DNA of 64,000 nucleotides, taken from an uncultured Desulfovibrio sp. (GTDB lineage: Bacteria; Desulfobacterota; Desulfovibrionia; Desulfovibrionales; Desulfovibrionaceae). The notes below the pieces were generated by a model that made no database searches, was not told the origin of the DNA, and saw nothing but the letters and a program-made list of their open reading frames with translations. Shown in pieces: positions 52,332-61,349 of the stretch. Each line of letters begins with the position of its first letter. The first letter of the stretch is position 1. The position numbers were made by a program, and so were the translations under genes. The stretch lies in contig NZ_CALUWO010000001.1 of assembly GCF_944324505.1 (NCBI RefSeq), positions 434,001-498,000 on the forward strand, written 5' to 3'.

Positions 52332-53033
52332 GTGGGCAAGGCGCTCCAGATACGCCTTCAGGCGGTCACCCGGCAGGATGCCGCACAACAGCGCTGGCCC
52401 GGCCTCGTCCGCTGCCTTGCGGCGGACGAGCCGCTTCGCGGGCAGGATATGGCCCGCCGGCTGCCGCAGGTTCTGCGCCTTTCCCTCACCGAGGCCGGTC
52501 CGCTCCTGCGGGCGCTCTTCTGCCTGGAAGAACACCTGGGAGCCTGGCAGACGGTGGCAGCCCAGGCCGCTGCCAGAGAGCTGGAACACTGCCTTGACCA
52601 GCGGGAAGCCCTGCTGCACAATCCAGAGGAACGGCAGACATCCGAAACGGCCCGGCCGCCGGTATTGCTGCTGGAAACCGTGGCCGTGTTCTGGAATCCG
52701 GACCTGCTGCCCCGCCTCTGGCCCGCGCTGTTTGGCCCTGCCGCAGGAAACGACACCCCGCAGCCCGTGCAGCTGGATGATCTGCTTCAGGTGGCGGAGG
52801 CTGCCGCCCGACGCAGCGACGCGACGGAACATTCCCGGACGGCGGACCTGCTTGCTGCCCTGCGCGCGACCCTGGCGGACCTGCGCCAGAGCTGCGCAGA
52901 TAATGTGCCGGCTGCGGCCAATGCCTGTAGCGACAGGCTGGAGGAACAGCTTTCCCAGCTGGATGCCGTCCTGCCCGGCGGCCATGCCCCACGCCGGCGC
53001 TGGCTGCCATTTTTCGGCAACAGAAACCGCTAG
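52332..53033 (+). CDS. Hypothetical helical protein in the carboxylase operon
   Basis: A 233-residue protein beginning at GTG 52332, six bases after the carrier-like gene, with no good ribosome-binding site; translational coupling is possible. It is Leu/Ala/Arg-rich and mostly helical, with VLRLSLTEAGPLLRALFCLEEHLG and LLLETVAVFWNPDLLPRLWPALFG. No signal peptide or known motif. Its place may link it to the carboxylase, or it may simply lie before ssb. Function unknown. Confidence 0.55.
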   Translation: MGKALQIRLQAVTRQDAAQQRWPGLVRCLAADEPLRGQDMARRLPQVLRLSLTEAGPLLRALFCLEEHLGAWQTVAAQAAARELEHCLDQREALLHNPEERQTSETARPPVLLLETVAVFWNPDLLPRLWPALFGPAAGNDTPQPVQLDDLLQVAEAAARRSDATEHSRTADLLAALRATLADLRQSCADNVPAAANACSDRLEEQLSQLDAVLPGGHAPRRRWLPFFGNRNR

Positions 53034-53108
53034 GATGGCAGCCGCCGCCACACCGGCCATGCCGCCATTGCCGTCCGCCCTCCGGGCAGGACAGAAAAGG
53101 AGCCTTCT

Positions 53109-53666
53109 ATGCTGAACAAAGTCATGCTCATCGGCCGCCTTGGCCGGGACCCCGAACTGCGCTACACCCAGAGCGGTTCCCCCATTGCCAGCCTCAGCGT
53201 GGCCACGGACGAATCCTACGTGGACCGCGACGGCAACAAGGTGGAACGCACCGAATGGCACCGGGTTTCCGTGTTTCAGCCCCGCCAGGCGGAAAACTGC
53301 GCCAACTATCTGAGCAAGGGCAGCCTCGTCTATGTGGAAGGCAGCCTGCAAACCCGCAAATGGCAGGATCAGAACGGCCAGGATCGCTATACCACCGAAA
53401 TCCGGGCGCAGCGCGTGCAGTTTTTGGACCGCCGCAGCGACCGCAGCGGCGACAATGCCGGCGGCTACGAGGACGACTACTCCCAGGCGCCGCAGCCCCG
53501 CGGCCGCAGCCATGGCGGACAGGGCGGCGGCTACCAGCAGGCGCGCCAGCAGGCGCCCCGCCGCCAGGCCCCGCAGCAGGCCATGCCGGATGAAGACATG
53601 GGGTCCCCCTTCCCGTCCGAGGTCAACCGTCCGCTGGACGGCGATATGGACAAGGTTCCCTTCTAG
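53109..53666 (+). CDS. ssb: Single-stranded DNA-binding protein
   Basis: A 185-residue SSB. The OB fold covers residues 1-~110 (MLNKVMLIGRLGRDPELRYTQ, WHRVSVF, SLVYVEGSLQTRKWQD). A Gln/Gly/Arg-rich linker follows and the acidic tip ends DMDKVPF, a variant of the common DDDIPF that recruits replication and repair proteins. AAGGAG precedes the start. Confidence 0.95.
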   Translation: MLNKVMLIGRLGRDPELRYTQSGSPIASLSVATDESYVDRDGNKVERTEWHRVSVFQPRQAENCANYLSKGSLVYVEGSLQTRKWQDQNGQDRYTTEIRAQRVQFLDRRSDRSGDNAGGYEDDYSQAPQPRGRSHGGQGGGYQQARQQAPRRQAPQQAMPDEDMGSPFPSEVNRPLDGDMDKVPF

Positions 53667-53832
53667 TTGCCACGCCACGCACCCGGGAGCACACAAGCCC
53701 CACCGGCGCAGGTGCCATGCGCGCGCAGGGCGAGCCGTGCGGCCGCCTGATGCTTCCCCGGTTTCCGGCCGGCGCTGCCCGGCGTTATCCGGCACGGGGT
53801 GGATACGGCTCCCTATCTCCATACATAGCGCC

Positions 53833-53865
53833 AAAAGGGCGTTCCCGCAGCGGGAACGCCCTTTT
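53833..53865. terminator. Bidirectional terminator between ssb and phoU
   Basis: AAAAGGGCGTTCCCG (53833-53847) pairs with CGGGAACGCCCTTTT (53851-53865). A/T runs on both sides make it work for both converging genes. The remainder of the 53667-53986 gap holds nothing recognisable. Confidence 0.9.
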
Positions 53866-53986
53866 CTCATCAAGCCAGTCTGCCGCCTTGCCTCTGTCTG
53901 GCCGGTCTGTCTGGCCTGCCAGACCACGGCATGCCGGGAAACAAGCGCCTGGAGAAAAGCGGCCCCTTTCCCCAGGCGCAAAACGT

Positions 53987-54667
53987 CTAGCGGCAGCTGT
54001 CGCCCCCGTGCTTGAGGCTGGTGCCCTGGGTGATGAAGTGCACGTGGGCCGCCACGTTGACGGCCCGGCGCCAGATACGCGAAAAGCTGTGTACCACCAG
54101 AATCAGATGCATGACCCAGTGGGGGTCGCAGGTGGGGGTGCTGGTCAGCCGTTCCATAAGGCGCTGGATGACCAGCACCTCGCTTTGCACGGCATCGTCA
54201 TCCTCGTCACGCATGCGCAGGGCCACATTGCCGTCATTGTCGCGAAAGGCGCCCTCGGCCAGGGCAAAGGCCGCGCGGGTCCGGGCCATCATTTCCCGCA
54301 GCTCCTCCAGCATGGCGGGGTGCTGGCCCAGGTCCTGAAGCAGGATGGCCTGCTCGGCAATGTTCACGGCCTCGTCCCCCATGCGTTCCAGGTCACCCAC
54401 CATGCGCATGGCGCCCACCACAAAGCGCAGATCGCGGGCCACGGGCTGAATCCGGGCCAGCACGCACAGGGCCTGTTCGTCAATCTCGTCTTCCAGCTCA
54501 TCAATGGCCGTATCCCCGTCAATGACCGCTGCCGCACGGGCCGGCGTGGTTTCGTCAAGGGCGCGAAAGCTCTCGTCAAGGGCAATGCCCACCGTGGCAA
54601 ACATGACCAGCAGGCGGGTACGCAGCCCTGCAATGGCCTGACCGGGAAACTGTTTTTCCTGTTTCAT
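53987..54667 (-). CDS. phoU: Phosphate transport regulator PhoU
   Basis: A 226-residue protein of two three-helix bundles with the metal-binding motifs (DELEDEIDEQALCVLARIQPVARDLRF and GDLERMGDEAVNIAE in the first half). It links the Pst transporter to PhoR and keeps the Pho regulon off when phosphate is sufficient. Last gene of the phoB-phoR-pstB-phoU unit. Confidence 0.93.
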   Translation of the reverse strand: MKQEKQFPGQAIAGLRTRLLVMFATVGIALDESFRALDETTPARAAAVIDGDTAIDELEDEIDEQALCVLARIQPVARDLRFVVGAMRMVGDLERMGDEAVNIAEQAILLQDLGQHPAMLEELREMMARTRAAFALAEGAFRDNDGNVALRMRDEDDDAVQSEVLVIQRLMERLTSTPTCDPHWVMHLILVVHSFSRIWRRAVNVAAHVHFITQGTSLKHGGDSCR

Positions 54668-54699
54668 GGCAATATTCCTTCTGCTGCCGGGTATGCGAC

Positions 54700-55455
54700 C
54701 TAACCGAAGCGGCCGGTAATATAGTCTTCGGTCTGTTTCTGGCTCGGCCGGGTGAAGATGGTGTCGGTGGGGCCATGCTCGATGAGCCGTCCCATGTAGA
54801 AAAAGGCCGTTTCGTCAGAAATGCGCGCCGCCTGCTGCATGCTGTGGGTCACGATGATGATGGTCAGACCATCGCGCAGTTCCTGGATACTGTCCTCCAG
54901 CTTGCGCGTGGCAATGGGGTCCAGGGCGCTGGCCGGTTCGTCCATGAGCAGCACGTCAGGCTCCACGGCCAGCGCACGGGCAATGCACAGGCGCTGCTGC
55001 TGTCCGCCGGACAGGCCCAGGGCCGAATCGTCCAGACGGTCCCGCACCTCGTCAAAGAGGGCTGCCCGCCGCAGGGAGGTTTCCACCTTTTCCTCAATGA
55101 GCCGGCGGTCGGAGATGCCGTTGACGCGCAGGCCATAAGCCACATTCTCAAAAATGCTCTTGGGAAAGGGGTTGGGTTTCTGAAAGACCATGCCCACCCG
55201 GCGGCGCAGGGCCACCACATCGGTGGCGGGCCGGTTCACATCCTGCCCGTCCAGCATGATGCTGCCCTCCACGCGGGCATTGGGCACCAGATCGTTCATG
55301 CGGTTGAGGCAGCGCAGAAAGGTGGACTTGCCACAGCCGGACGGGCCGATGAGAGCCGTTACCTTGCCGGCGTAAAAATCCAGGTCCACATCATGCAGGG
55401 CATGATTCTTGCCATAAAAAACATTGATCTTGCGGGCCGAAAGACTGGGGTTCAT
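54700..55455 (-). CDS. pstB: Phosphate ABC transporter ATP-binding protein PstB
   Basis: A 251-residue ATPase with Walker [10 protein letters not shown], signature LSGGQQQRL, and Walker [14 protein letters not shown]. The [13 protein letters not shown] start and [16 protein letters not shown] are PstB-specific. It energises PstC/PstA, which are encoded on the other strand more than 3.7 kb away. Its start overlaps the phoR stop by four bases. Confidence 0.96.
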   Translation of the reverse strand: MNPSLSARKINVFYGKNHALHDVDLDFYAGKVTALIGPSGCGKSTFLRCLNRMNDLVPNARVEGSIMLDGQDVNRPATDVVALRRRVGMVFQKPNPFPKSIFENVAYGLRVNGISDRRLIEEKVETSLRRAALFDEVRDRLDDSALGLSGGQQQRLCIARALAVEPDVLLMDEPASALDPIATRKLEDSIQELRDGLTIIIVTHSMQQAARISDETAFFYMGRLIEHGPTDTIFTRPSQKQTEDYITGRFG

Positions 55456-57242
55456 GCGTTTTCTTCCTCGGCAGAGGCCGTTTCTCCGGCACAGGCCAGC
55501 GTGAATTCAAAGGATGTGCTGCCGTCCGGCGCAGGGCTGCGGACGCCGATGGTTCCGCCGCACTGCTCCACGGCATGCTTGCAGATGGCCAGCCCCAGCC
55601 CGGTTCCGCCCTGGCTGCGATGCCGTTCCACCTGATAGAAGCGTTCAAAGATGCGGCTCTGATCCGCCGCCGGAATGCCGGGGCCGTCATCCACCACCCG
55701 GAAGCGCCACTTTCCGTCCTCCTGCTGTGCAAAAACACGGATGGCGCTGTCAGCGGGGGCATAACGGCAGGCATTTTCCACCAGATTACGGAGCACCTGC
55801 ATGAGCAGGCGGGCATTGGCCCGGACCTGACACGCTGGGGGCACGTGCGAGACCAGCGTCAGGTGGCGGGCCTCCAGCGCACTGCGGCACTGGTCCCGCA
55901 CCTGTTCCAGCACAGGCGGCACGTCCACAGCCTCCAGTGGTATGGACGAGGCCGCATCCAGCCGGGTCAGTTGCAGCAGATCCTCCACCATGCGGGCCAG
56001 GGCACAGGCATGCTTGTGGATGATTTCGGCAAAGCGGCGGGCCTGCGGCGTTTCGCTGAGTTCCAGCAGGGTTTCGGCCGATCCCTGTATGGCCGTCAGC
56101 GGCGTGCGCAGCTCATGGGAGACATTGGCCACAAAGTCCCGCCGCACGCGCTCCAGGCGCACAAAGGCGCTCACGTCATGAAAGACCGCCACCAGGCCCA
56201 GCCTGTCCTCGGCCAGCCCGGAGCGTGACAGCACCACCGCCAGACTGACCCCGGAGGGCAGTTCCAGCATGAGCTGGCGCTGCCATTCCCGTTCAGCGCT
56301 GTCCGCCCTGACGGCCAGCAGGCTGTCCACCGCTTCCTGCATGGCCGGATGGGGGATGGCCTCGATGACCTGAGCGCCCAGCTTCTGGCTTACCAGGGGA
56401 AAGAACTGGGACAGCGCCGTATTGCAGCGCCGTATCTGCCCTTGCGGCCCCAGCACCAGCACGCCGTCGCTCATGGTATCCAGCACCGCTTCCAGCTGGG
56501 CCGCCTGATCCGCCGAGTGGCGCACCTCGCGTTCGATATTGCCGGCCATGCGGTTGACAGCCTCCACCAGGGGCGCGAATTCCTGCCCCGGCAAACGGCA
56601 GAGGCGCCGCTGGAAATTGCCCAGGGAAATGGCCTCCACCATATCAATCATGGAACGCAGGGAACGTCGCAAGGCGCCGGAAAAAAGGACGGCCATGACA
56701 ATGGCCACCACAGCGGCCACAGCCGCCACCTGAGAGAGTACCGCCAGCCGGGTATTGATGGCGTCCCGCAGGACGGGCAGCGGCAGGGCAAGACGCAGGA
56801 TGCGCCCGTCGCTCAGGGCGCTGGCGGCATAGGCAAAGTCCTGCCCCAGGGTACCGCTGTGCCGGATGGCAAAGCCGGACCCCGAAGTCGCCGCCTCGCG
56901 CATTTCCGGGCGGTCACTGTGATTGTCCATGCTTTCAGGCGTCAGCCCGTGGGAACTTTCCAGCAGCACCCTGCCCTGCGCATCCACCACGGAACAGCGC
57001 ATGGGCCAGTTGCCGAAACTTTGTTCCACCCGTGCCATGCCCCGTGCCAGGTCCGGGCTTTCATCCAGAAGGGCAGCCGCAAGCTGCGTATGGCGCATCA
57101 TGACAGTGCGGAAATCTTCCAGCTGCCGGTCCTCCAGAAACAGGCGGACGGAAAACAAGCCCAGGATGCCCGAGGTCAGCGCCACGGTCAGCACTGCGCA
57201 GAACACCCGAAACCGAAAGGACGACCAGAAACGCTTCATCAT
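55452..57242 (-). CDS. phoR: Phosphate regulon sensor histidine kinase PhoR
   Basis: A 596-residue membrane kinase. Helices at about residues 12-34 and 166-188 flank a ~130-residue periplasmic domain, followed by HAMP, a PAS domain ([19 protein letters not shown]), and the kinase with H box [19 protein letters not shown] box [10 protein letters not shown] and G boxes VDDGPGIP and GGTGLGLAI. It is longer than E. coli PhoR because of the periplasmic domain, as in many non-enteric PhoR proteins. Phosphorylates PhoB when phosphate is scarce. Confidence 0.93.
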   Translation of the reverse strand: MMKRFWSSFRFRVFCAVLTVALTSGILGLFSVRLFLEDRQLEDFRTVMMRHTQLAAALLDESPDLARGMARVEQSFGNWPMRCSVVDAQGRVLLESSHGLTPESMDNHSDRPEMREAATSGSGFAIRHSGTLGQDFAYAASALSDGRILRLALPLPVLRDAINTRLAVLSQVAAVAAVVAIVMAVLFSGALRRSLRSMIDMVEAISLGNFQRRLCRLPGQEFAPLVEAVNRMAGNIEREVRHSADQAAQLEAVLDTMSDGVLVLGPQGQIRRCNTALSQFFPLVSQKLGAQVIEAIPHPAMQEAVDSLLAVRADSAEREWQRQLMLELPSGVSLAVVLSRSGLAEDRLGLVAVFHDVSAFVRLERVRRDFVANVSHELRTPLTAIQGSAETLLELSETPQARRFAEIIHKHACALARMVEDLLQLTRLDAASSIPLEAVDVPPVLEQVRDQCRSALEARHLTLVSHVPPACQVRANARLLMQVLRNLVENACRYAPADSAIRVFAQQEDGKWRFRVVDDGPGIPAADQSRIFERFYQVERHRSQGGTGLGLAICKHAVEQCGGTIGVRSPAPDGSTSFEFTLACAGETASAEEENA

Positions 57243-57291
57243 TCCACCAGACTCCGTTTACCCGGACCCGAAGGTCCCTTCCAGCGTGCCG

Positions 57292-57966
57292 TCAGGCATG
57301 CAGGCGATAGCCTACCCCGCGCACCGTTTCCACCATGTCCGCCCTGGCTCCCAGCTTCTGACGCAGGCGCCGCACATGGGTATCCACCGTGCGGGCATAG
57401 CCTTCAAAGCTGTAGCCCCATACCGTATTGAGCAGCTGCTCGCGGGTGCGCACCGCCCCCGGATGCCGCATGAGGTCTTCCAGCAGGCGGAATTCCGTGG
57501 CCGTCAGATTGACCATGGCGCCATCCACGCTCACCGTATGGGCCACCCCGTCCAGCACAATGCCGTTGCGGCTCAGGGATGGGGCACGCTGCCCCTGTTC
57601 CGTGCGGCGCAGGATGGCCTTGACCCGCAGCATCAGCTCCCGCACGCTGAAGGGCTTGACCACATAGTCGTCCGCCCCCAGGCTCAGGCCCACCACGCGG
57701 TCCACCTCTTCGCCGCGGGCCGTCAGCAGCAGCACAGGAATCTGTGCCGTGCTGGCTCCGGAAAGCAGCCGGCGGCAGACCTCAAACCCATCCATGCCCG
57801 GCAGCATCACATCCAGAATGACGCACTGCGGCAGCGCCGTCTGCGCCTTTTCCAGGCCCTCCGGCCCGTCGGCAGCCTCCAGCACGGCATAGCCTTCGCG
57901 CTCCAGATGGAAACGTACCAGCTCCCGGATATCGGCCTCGTCCTCTACCACCAGAATGGTTGCCAC
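57292..57966 (-). CDS. phoB: Phosphate regulon response regulator PhoB
   Basis: A 224-residue OmpR-type regulator. Receiver domain with acidic pocket (ED at 8-9), phospho-acceptor Asp in CVILDVMLPGMDG (D52) and Lys in YVVKPF. The winged-helix DNA-binding domain ends TVDTHVRRLRQKLGARADMVETVRGVGYRL. It should bind Pho boxes such as those at 58016-58044 and 58109-58148. Confidence 0.93.
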   Translation of the reverse strand: MATILVVEDEADIRELVRFHLEREGYAVLEAADGPEGLEKAQTALPQCVILDVMLPGMDGFEVCRRLLSGASTAQIPVLLLTARGEEVDRVVGLSLGADDYVVKPFSVRELMLRVKAILRRTEQGQRAPSLSRNGIVLDGVAHTVSVDGAMVNLTATEFRLLEDLMRHPGAVRTREQLLNTVWGYSFEGYARTVDTHVRRLRQKLGARADMVETVRGVGYRLHA

Positions 57967-58015
57967 AATCAGCCTCCTTGCGTGGGCACAGTCAATCCCC
58001 GCTGTGCGCCATAAC

Positions 58016-58044
58016 GATGATGGGTATGTTACGATATGGTGACA
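58016..58044 (-). promoter_or_regulatory. Pho-box-like repeats for phoB
   Basis: On the minus strand TGTCACC (58044-58038), CGTAACA (58033-58027) and the weaker CATCATC (58022-58016) begin 11 bases apart, the spacing of PhoB half-sites. They lie about 50 bases before the phoB start, suggesting autoregulation. Confidence 0.55.
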
Positions 58045-58108
58045 AGCGCAGCAGACCCCTGTTTTCCCCTGTTGTCAGCCTGCCGCCGGCAGGCAAAAGA
58101 ATTTCTTC

Positions 58109-58148
58109 CTGTCGCCAGAGTGTCGCCGGCGTGACGCAAATCCGTAAC
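58109..58148 (+). promoter_or_regulatory. Pho box of pstS: four 7-mers at 11-bp spacing
   Basis: CTGTCGC (58109), GTGTCGC (58120), GTGACGC (58131) and CCGTAAC (58142) start exactly 11 bases apart, matching the CTGTCAT-type half-sites and one-turn spacing of PhoB sites. The array lies about 75-115 bases before pstS. Confidence 0.7.
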
Positions 58149-58223
58149 ACTGGCAGCGCAAAAGAGCCTTGCGCAAGGGACGTTCCCCCGCGCAAAACAC
58201 CTGACATCAAGGAGAAAAAGACC

Positions 58224-59039
58224 ATGTCTTTCGGTAAGGTTCTGGCCGCGCTGGCCACTGTGTGCTGCCTCGCTGTGCCTGCCAGGGCGCAGGATATTGT
58301 CATCAACGGATCCACCACCGTGCTGCCCGTCATGCAGAAGGCCGGCGAATCCTTCATGGCGGCGCATCCCGACATGCACCTCACCATTTCCGGCGGCGGT
58401 TCGGGCAACGGCATCAAGGCCCTACTGGAAAAGCAGTGCGATGTGGCCATGAGTTCCCGCCACGTCAAGGACAAGGAAATGACCGCTGCCAAGAAAAACG
58501 GCGTTTCCCCGGTGACCACGGCCATTGCCGTTGACGCCATCGTGCCCGTGGTGCACCCCCAGAATCCGGTAAGCAACCTCAGTGTGGCCCAGCTTGCCGA
58601 CATCTATGCCGGCAAGATCACCAACTGGAAGGACCTGGGCGGCAAGGACGCCAAAATCGTGGTCATCAGCCGCGATACCTCCTCCGGCACCTTTGAATGC
58701 TGGCAGGAACTGGTCATGGGCAAGGTCCGCGTGGCTCCCTCTGCGCTCATGCAGGCATCCAACGGCGCTGTGGTGCAGGCCGTTTCCAAGAACCCCAATG
58801 CCATCGCCTATGTGGGCCTGGGCTATCTGGACAAGAGCGTGAAGGGCCTCACGGTCAACAACGTTTCCGCCACGGCCAAGACGGCCCTGAGCAAGGAATG
58901 GCCCATCGCCCGTGAACTCTACGTGGTCACCGACGGCGCCCCCAAGGGCGGCGTGAAGCAGCTGGTGGACTACCTGCTGGCTGCCGACAAGGGACAGAAG
59001 GACGTGCTGGCCGTGGGCTACGTACCGCTGAGCCGCTAG
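58224..59039 (+). CDS. pstS: Phosphate-binding protein PstS
   Basis: A 271-residue periplasmic binding protein. Signal peptide residues 1-~22 (ending PARA). Phosphate-site motifs: INGSTTVLPVMQ, SGGGSGNGIKAL, and ISRDTSSGTFECW. Start at 58224 follows AAGGAGAAAAAG; the earlier open frame is non-coding. It captures phosphate for PstCAB. Confidence 0.95.
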   Translation: MSFGKVLAALATVCCLAVPARAQDIVINGSTTVLPVMQKAGESFMAAHPDMHLTISGGGSGNGIKALLEKQCDVAMSSRHVKDKEMTAAKKNGVSPVTTAIAVDAIVPVVHPQNPVSNLSVAQLADIYAGKITNWKDLGGKDAKIVVISRDTSSGTFECWQELVMGKVRVAPSALMQASNGAVVQAVSKNPNAIAYVGLGYLDKSVKGLTVNNVSATAKTALSKEWPIARELYVVTDGAPKGGVKQLVDYLLAADKGQKDVLAVGYVPLSR

Positions 59040-59190
59040 GCTGAAAAGGGCAGAGGGGGTCGGGGCACGGCCCCGGCCCGTACTGTTCCCGTCAGGAAGC
59101 CCCGTGGAGCGCCCCCCATTGGCAGGGGGGCCGCCGGCCGGTGCGGCCAGACCGCCCGGCAGGGTCCGGAGGCATTCCCCGTATCTCCCT

Positions 59191-59226
59191 TGCCGGGCGG
59201 AGCGTGCTGCTCCGCCATCCCCGGCA
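59191..59226 (+). other. Strong stem-loop between pstS and pstC
   Basis: TGCCGG (59191-59196) pairs with CCGGCA (59221-59226), and inside it GGCGGAG (59196-59202) with CTCCGCC (59210-59216). No T run follows. Such stems after binding-protein genes often protect the upstream mRNA, giving more PstS than PstC; that role is inferred. Confidence 0.6.
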
Positions 59227-59240
59227 AAACCGGAGCACCT

Positions 59241-60128
59241 ATGCTGATAGCCACCAAGGAAAAATGCTTTCGCGGTACGGTTGCCCTTGTGGCAGGAAGT
59301 TCCCTGCTTGCCCTTGCGGGCATTGTCTTCTTTCTCTTTCTGGAGGGCCTGCCGCTCTTTGCTCACTACTCGCTCACGGATTTTCTCTTCGGTTCGCTCT
59401 GGTACCCCACGGAAGATCCCGGACTTTTCGGCATCCTGCCGCTTATTGTGGCCTCGCTGGCCGTCACGGCCCTGTCCTCGCTGCTGGCGGTACCGCTGGG
59501 CGTGCTCACCGCCATCTACCTCAATGAGGTAGCCCCCGCCATGGTGCGCCGCATCGTCAAGCCCTTTGTGGAACTGCTGGCCGCCCTGCCCTCGGTGGTC
59601 CTGGGCTTTCTGGGCATGGTGGTACTGGCGCCCTTCCTGCAGGAAACCCTGGGCGCCGCCACGGGCCTCAATCTGCTCAATGCCTCGCTGGTGCTGGCCA
59701 TCATGAGCGTGCCCACCATCTGTTCCGTTTCCGAGGATGCCCTGCACGCCGTGCCCCGCACCCTGCGCGAAGCCTCGCTGGCCATGGGGGCCACCCGCTG
59801 GCAGACCATCTGCCGGGTCACGGTGCCTGCCGCCCTTTCCGGCATCGGCACGGCCGTCATGCTGGGCATGTCCCGCGCCATAGGGGAAACCATGGTGGTG
59901 CTCATGACCGCCGGCGGCGCCGGCATCATTCCCACGTCGCTGCTGGACCCCGTCCGGCCCATGCCGGCTTCCATTGCCGCCGAAATGGCCGAAGCCCCCT
60001 TCCGCAGCGACCATTACCATGCCCTTTTCGCCATCGGCATTGTGCTGTTCTTCCTGACGCTGGCCTTCAACGTCATTGCCTCCCGCATTGCCGAAAAGCA
60101 CCGGCAGGCGGGTTCCTCCAGCCTCTAG
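59241..60128 (+). CDS. pstC: Phosphate ABC transporter permease PstC
   Basis: A 295-residue permease with about six membrane helices and the EAA loop LREASLAMGATRWQTICRV. ALPSVVLGFLGMVVLAPF and GMSRAIGETMVVLMTAGG are PstC signatures. The start at 59241 (CCGGAG upstream) is chosen. With PstA it forms the channel driven by PstB. Confidence 0.93.
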   Translation: MLIATKEKCFRGTVALVAGSSLLALAGIVFFLFLEGLPLFAHYSLTDFLFGSLWYPTEDPGLFGILPLIVASLAVTALSSLLAVPLGVLTAIYLNEVAPAMVRRIVKPFVELLAALPSVVLGFLGMVVLAPFLQETLGAATGLNLLNASLVLAIMSVPTICSVSEDALHAVPRTLREASLAMGATRWQTICRVTVPAALSGIGTAVMLGMSRAIGETMVVLMTAGGAGIIPTSLLDPVRPMPASIAAEMAEAPFRSDHYHALFAIGIVLFFLTLAFNVIASRIAEKHRQAGSSSL

Positions 60129-60148
60129 ATCGGAATACAGGAGCCGCC

Positions 60149-61042
60149 ATGTCTTCCCTTTCCCCTGAAAATCTCGCCGTCATGCGGGCATCCGCCCTTC
60201 GCCGCCGCCTCACCGAAAAGGCCATGTTCGGCATGCTGCGCCTGGTGGCCGCGGCCAATGTGCTCATTCTGGTGGGCATCTGCGTCTTCCTCGTCGTGCA
60301 GGGCCTGCCGGCCCTGTCCTGGGAATTTCTCACCGAGCCTCCCCGCAGGATGATGACCGAGGGCGGCATCCTGCCCTGCATCATGGGCACGGCCATCCTG
60401 TCCCTGGGGTCCCTGCTGCTGGCCTTTCCGCTGGGCGTGCTCAGCGCCGTCTATCTGCACGAATACGCCGGCAGGTCCCGCCTGGCAGGCTACGTGCGCC
60501 TGGGCGTCAACAATCTGGCGGGCGTGCCCTCCGTGGTTTTCGGCCTCTTCGGCCTGTCCTTCTTTGTCACCTTCTGCGGCTTTGGCGTGTGCATTCTTTC
60601 CGGGGTGCTGACCCTGGCCGTGCTGACCCTGCCCGTCATCATCAATACGGCAGAGGAAGCCCTGCGCGCCGTGCCCGCCACCTATCGCGAGGCATCGCTG
60701 GCCCTGGGGGCGGCCCGCTTTCAGACCATTCTGCGGGTTGTGCTGCCCTGCGCCCTGCCGGGCATGCTCACCGGCGCCATCCTGGGGGTGGCGCGTGCCG
60801 CCGGCGAAACCGCGGCCATCATGTTCACGGCGGCCGTCTTTTCCACGCCCAAGACCCCGGACTCGGTATTCAGCGCCGTCATGGCTCTGCCCTATCACAT
60901 GTACGTGCTGGCCACGGCCGGCACGGACATCGAAAAAACCCGCCCCCTGCAGTACGGCACGGGCCTGGTCCTCATTCTGCTGGTGCTGGGCATGAATCTG
61001 GCGGCCATCATCCTGCGGGACAGACTCCAGCGCAGGCACTGA
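60149..61042 (+). CDS. pstA: Phosphate ABC transporter permease PstA
   Basis: A 297-residue permease with six membrane helices, NLAGVPSVVFGLFGLSFFV, and EAA loop YREASLALGAARFQTILRV, then GVARAAGETAAIMFTAAVF. Last gene of the pstSCA unit; the fourth component, pstB, is in the divergent operon. Confidence 0.94.
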   Translation: MSSLSPENLAVMRASALRRRLTEKAMFGMLRLVAAANVLILVGICVFLVVQGLPALSWEFLTEPPRRMMTEGGILPCIMGTAILSLGSLLLAFPLGVLSAVYLHEYAGRSRLAGYVRLGVNNLAGVPSVVFGLFGLSFFVTFCGFGVCILSGVLTLAVLTLPVIINTAEEALRAVPATYREASLALGAARFQTILRVVLPCALPGMLTGAILGVARAAGETAAIMFTAAVFSTPKTPDSVFSAVMALPYHMYVLATAGTDIEKTRPLQYGTGLVLILLVLGMNLAAIILRDRLQRRH

Positions 61043-61097
61043 TCCCGCCACCAGAGGGGAGAAGCCGGGCCTCCTGCGACATCTCCCCGGCAGCAAC

Positions 61098-61130
61098 AGC
61101 CGGCATGTTCCTTCCGCATGCCGGCTTCCG
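61098..61130 (+). terminator. Terminator after pstA
   Basis: AGCCGGCATG (61098-61107) pairs with CATGCCGGCT (61117-61126), followed by TCCGTC. T run is poor. The gap 61043-61349 otherwise holds only the tctC promoter and ribosome-binding site. Confidence 0.6.
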
Positions 61131-61268
61131 TCATTGCCCGTTCCCGCATATTCCGGCCTTCGCTCCTTGACTGGCCATCCGGCTGCCCTTCCGGCAGATT
61201 GCGCAGCCCGACGTGCCCAAACCAGCCGGGATTTTTTATATTTTTCAGTGATTACGGCATTTTTCCCC

Positions 61269-61297
61269 TTGAGATATTGCAGGGACTACCGTATCCT
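61269..61297 (+). promoter_or_regulatory. Promoter of the tct operon
   Basis: TTGAGA (61269-61274) and TATCCT (61292-61297) with a 17-base spacer, about 50 bases before the tctC start codon. AT-rich sequence precedes it. Confidence 0.65.
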
Positions 61298-61349
61298 CCG
61301 GGGTATGGTTGGTTTGTGACCATGGCTGGCAACAACATTGGAGGTTTCC

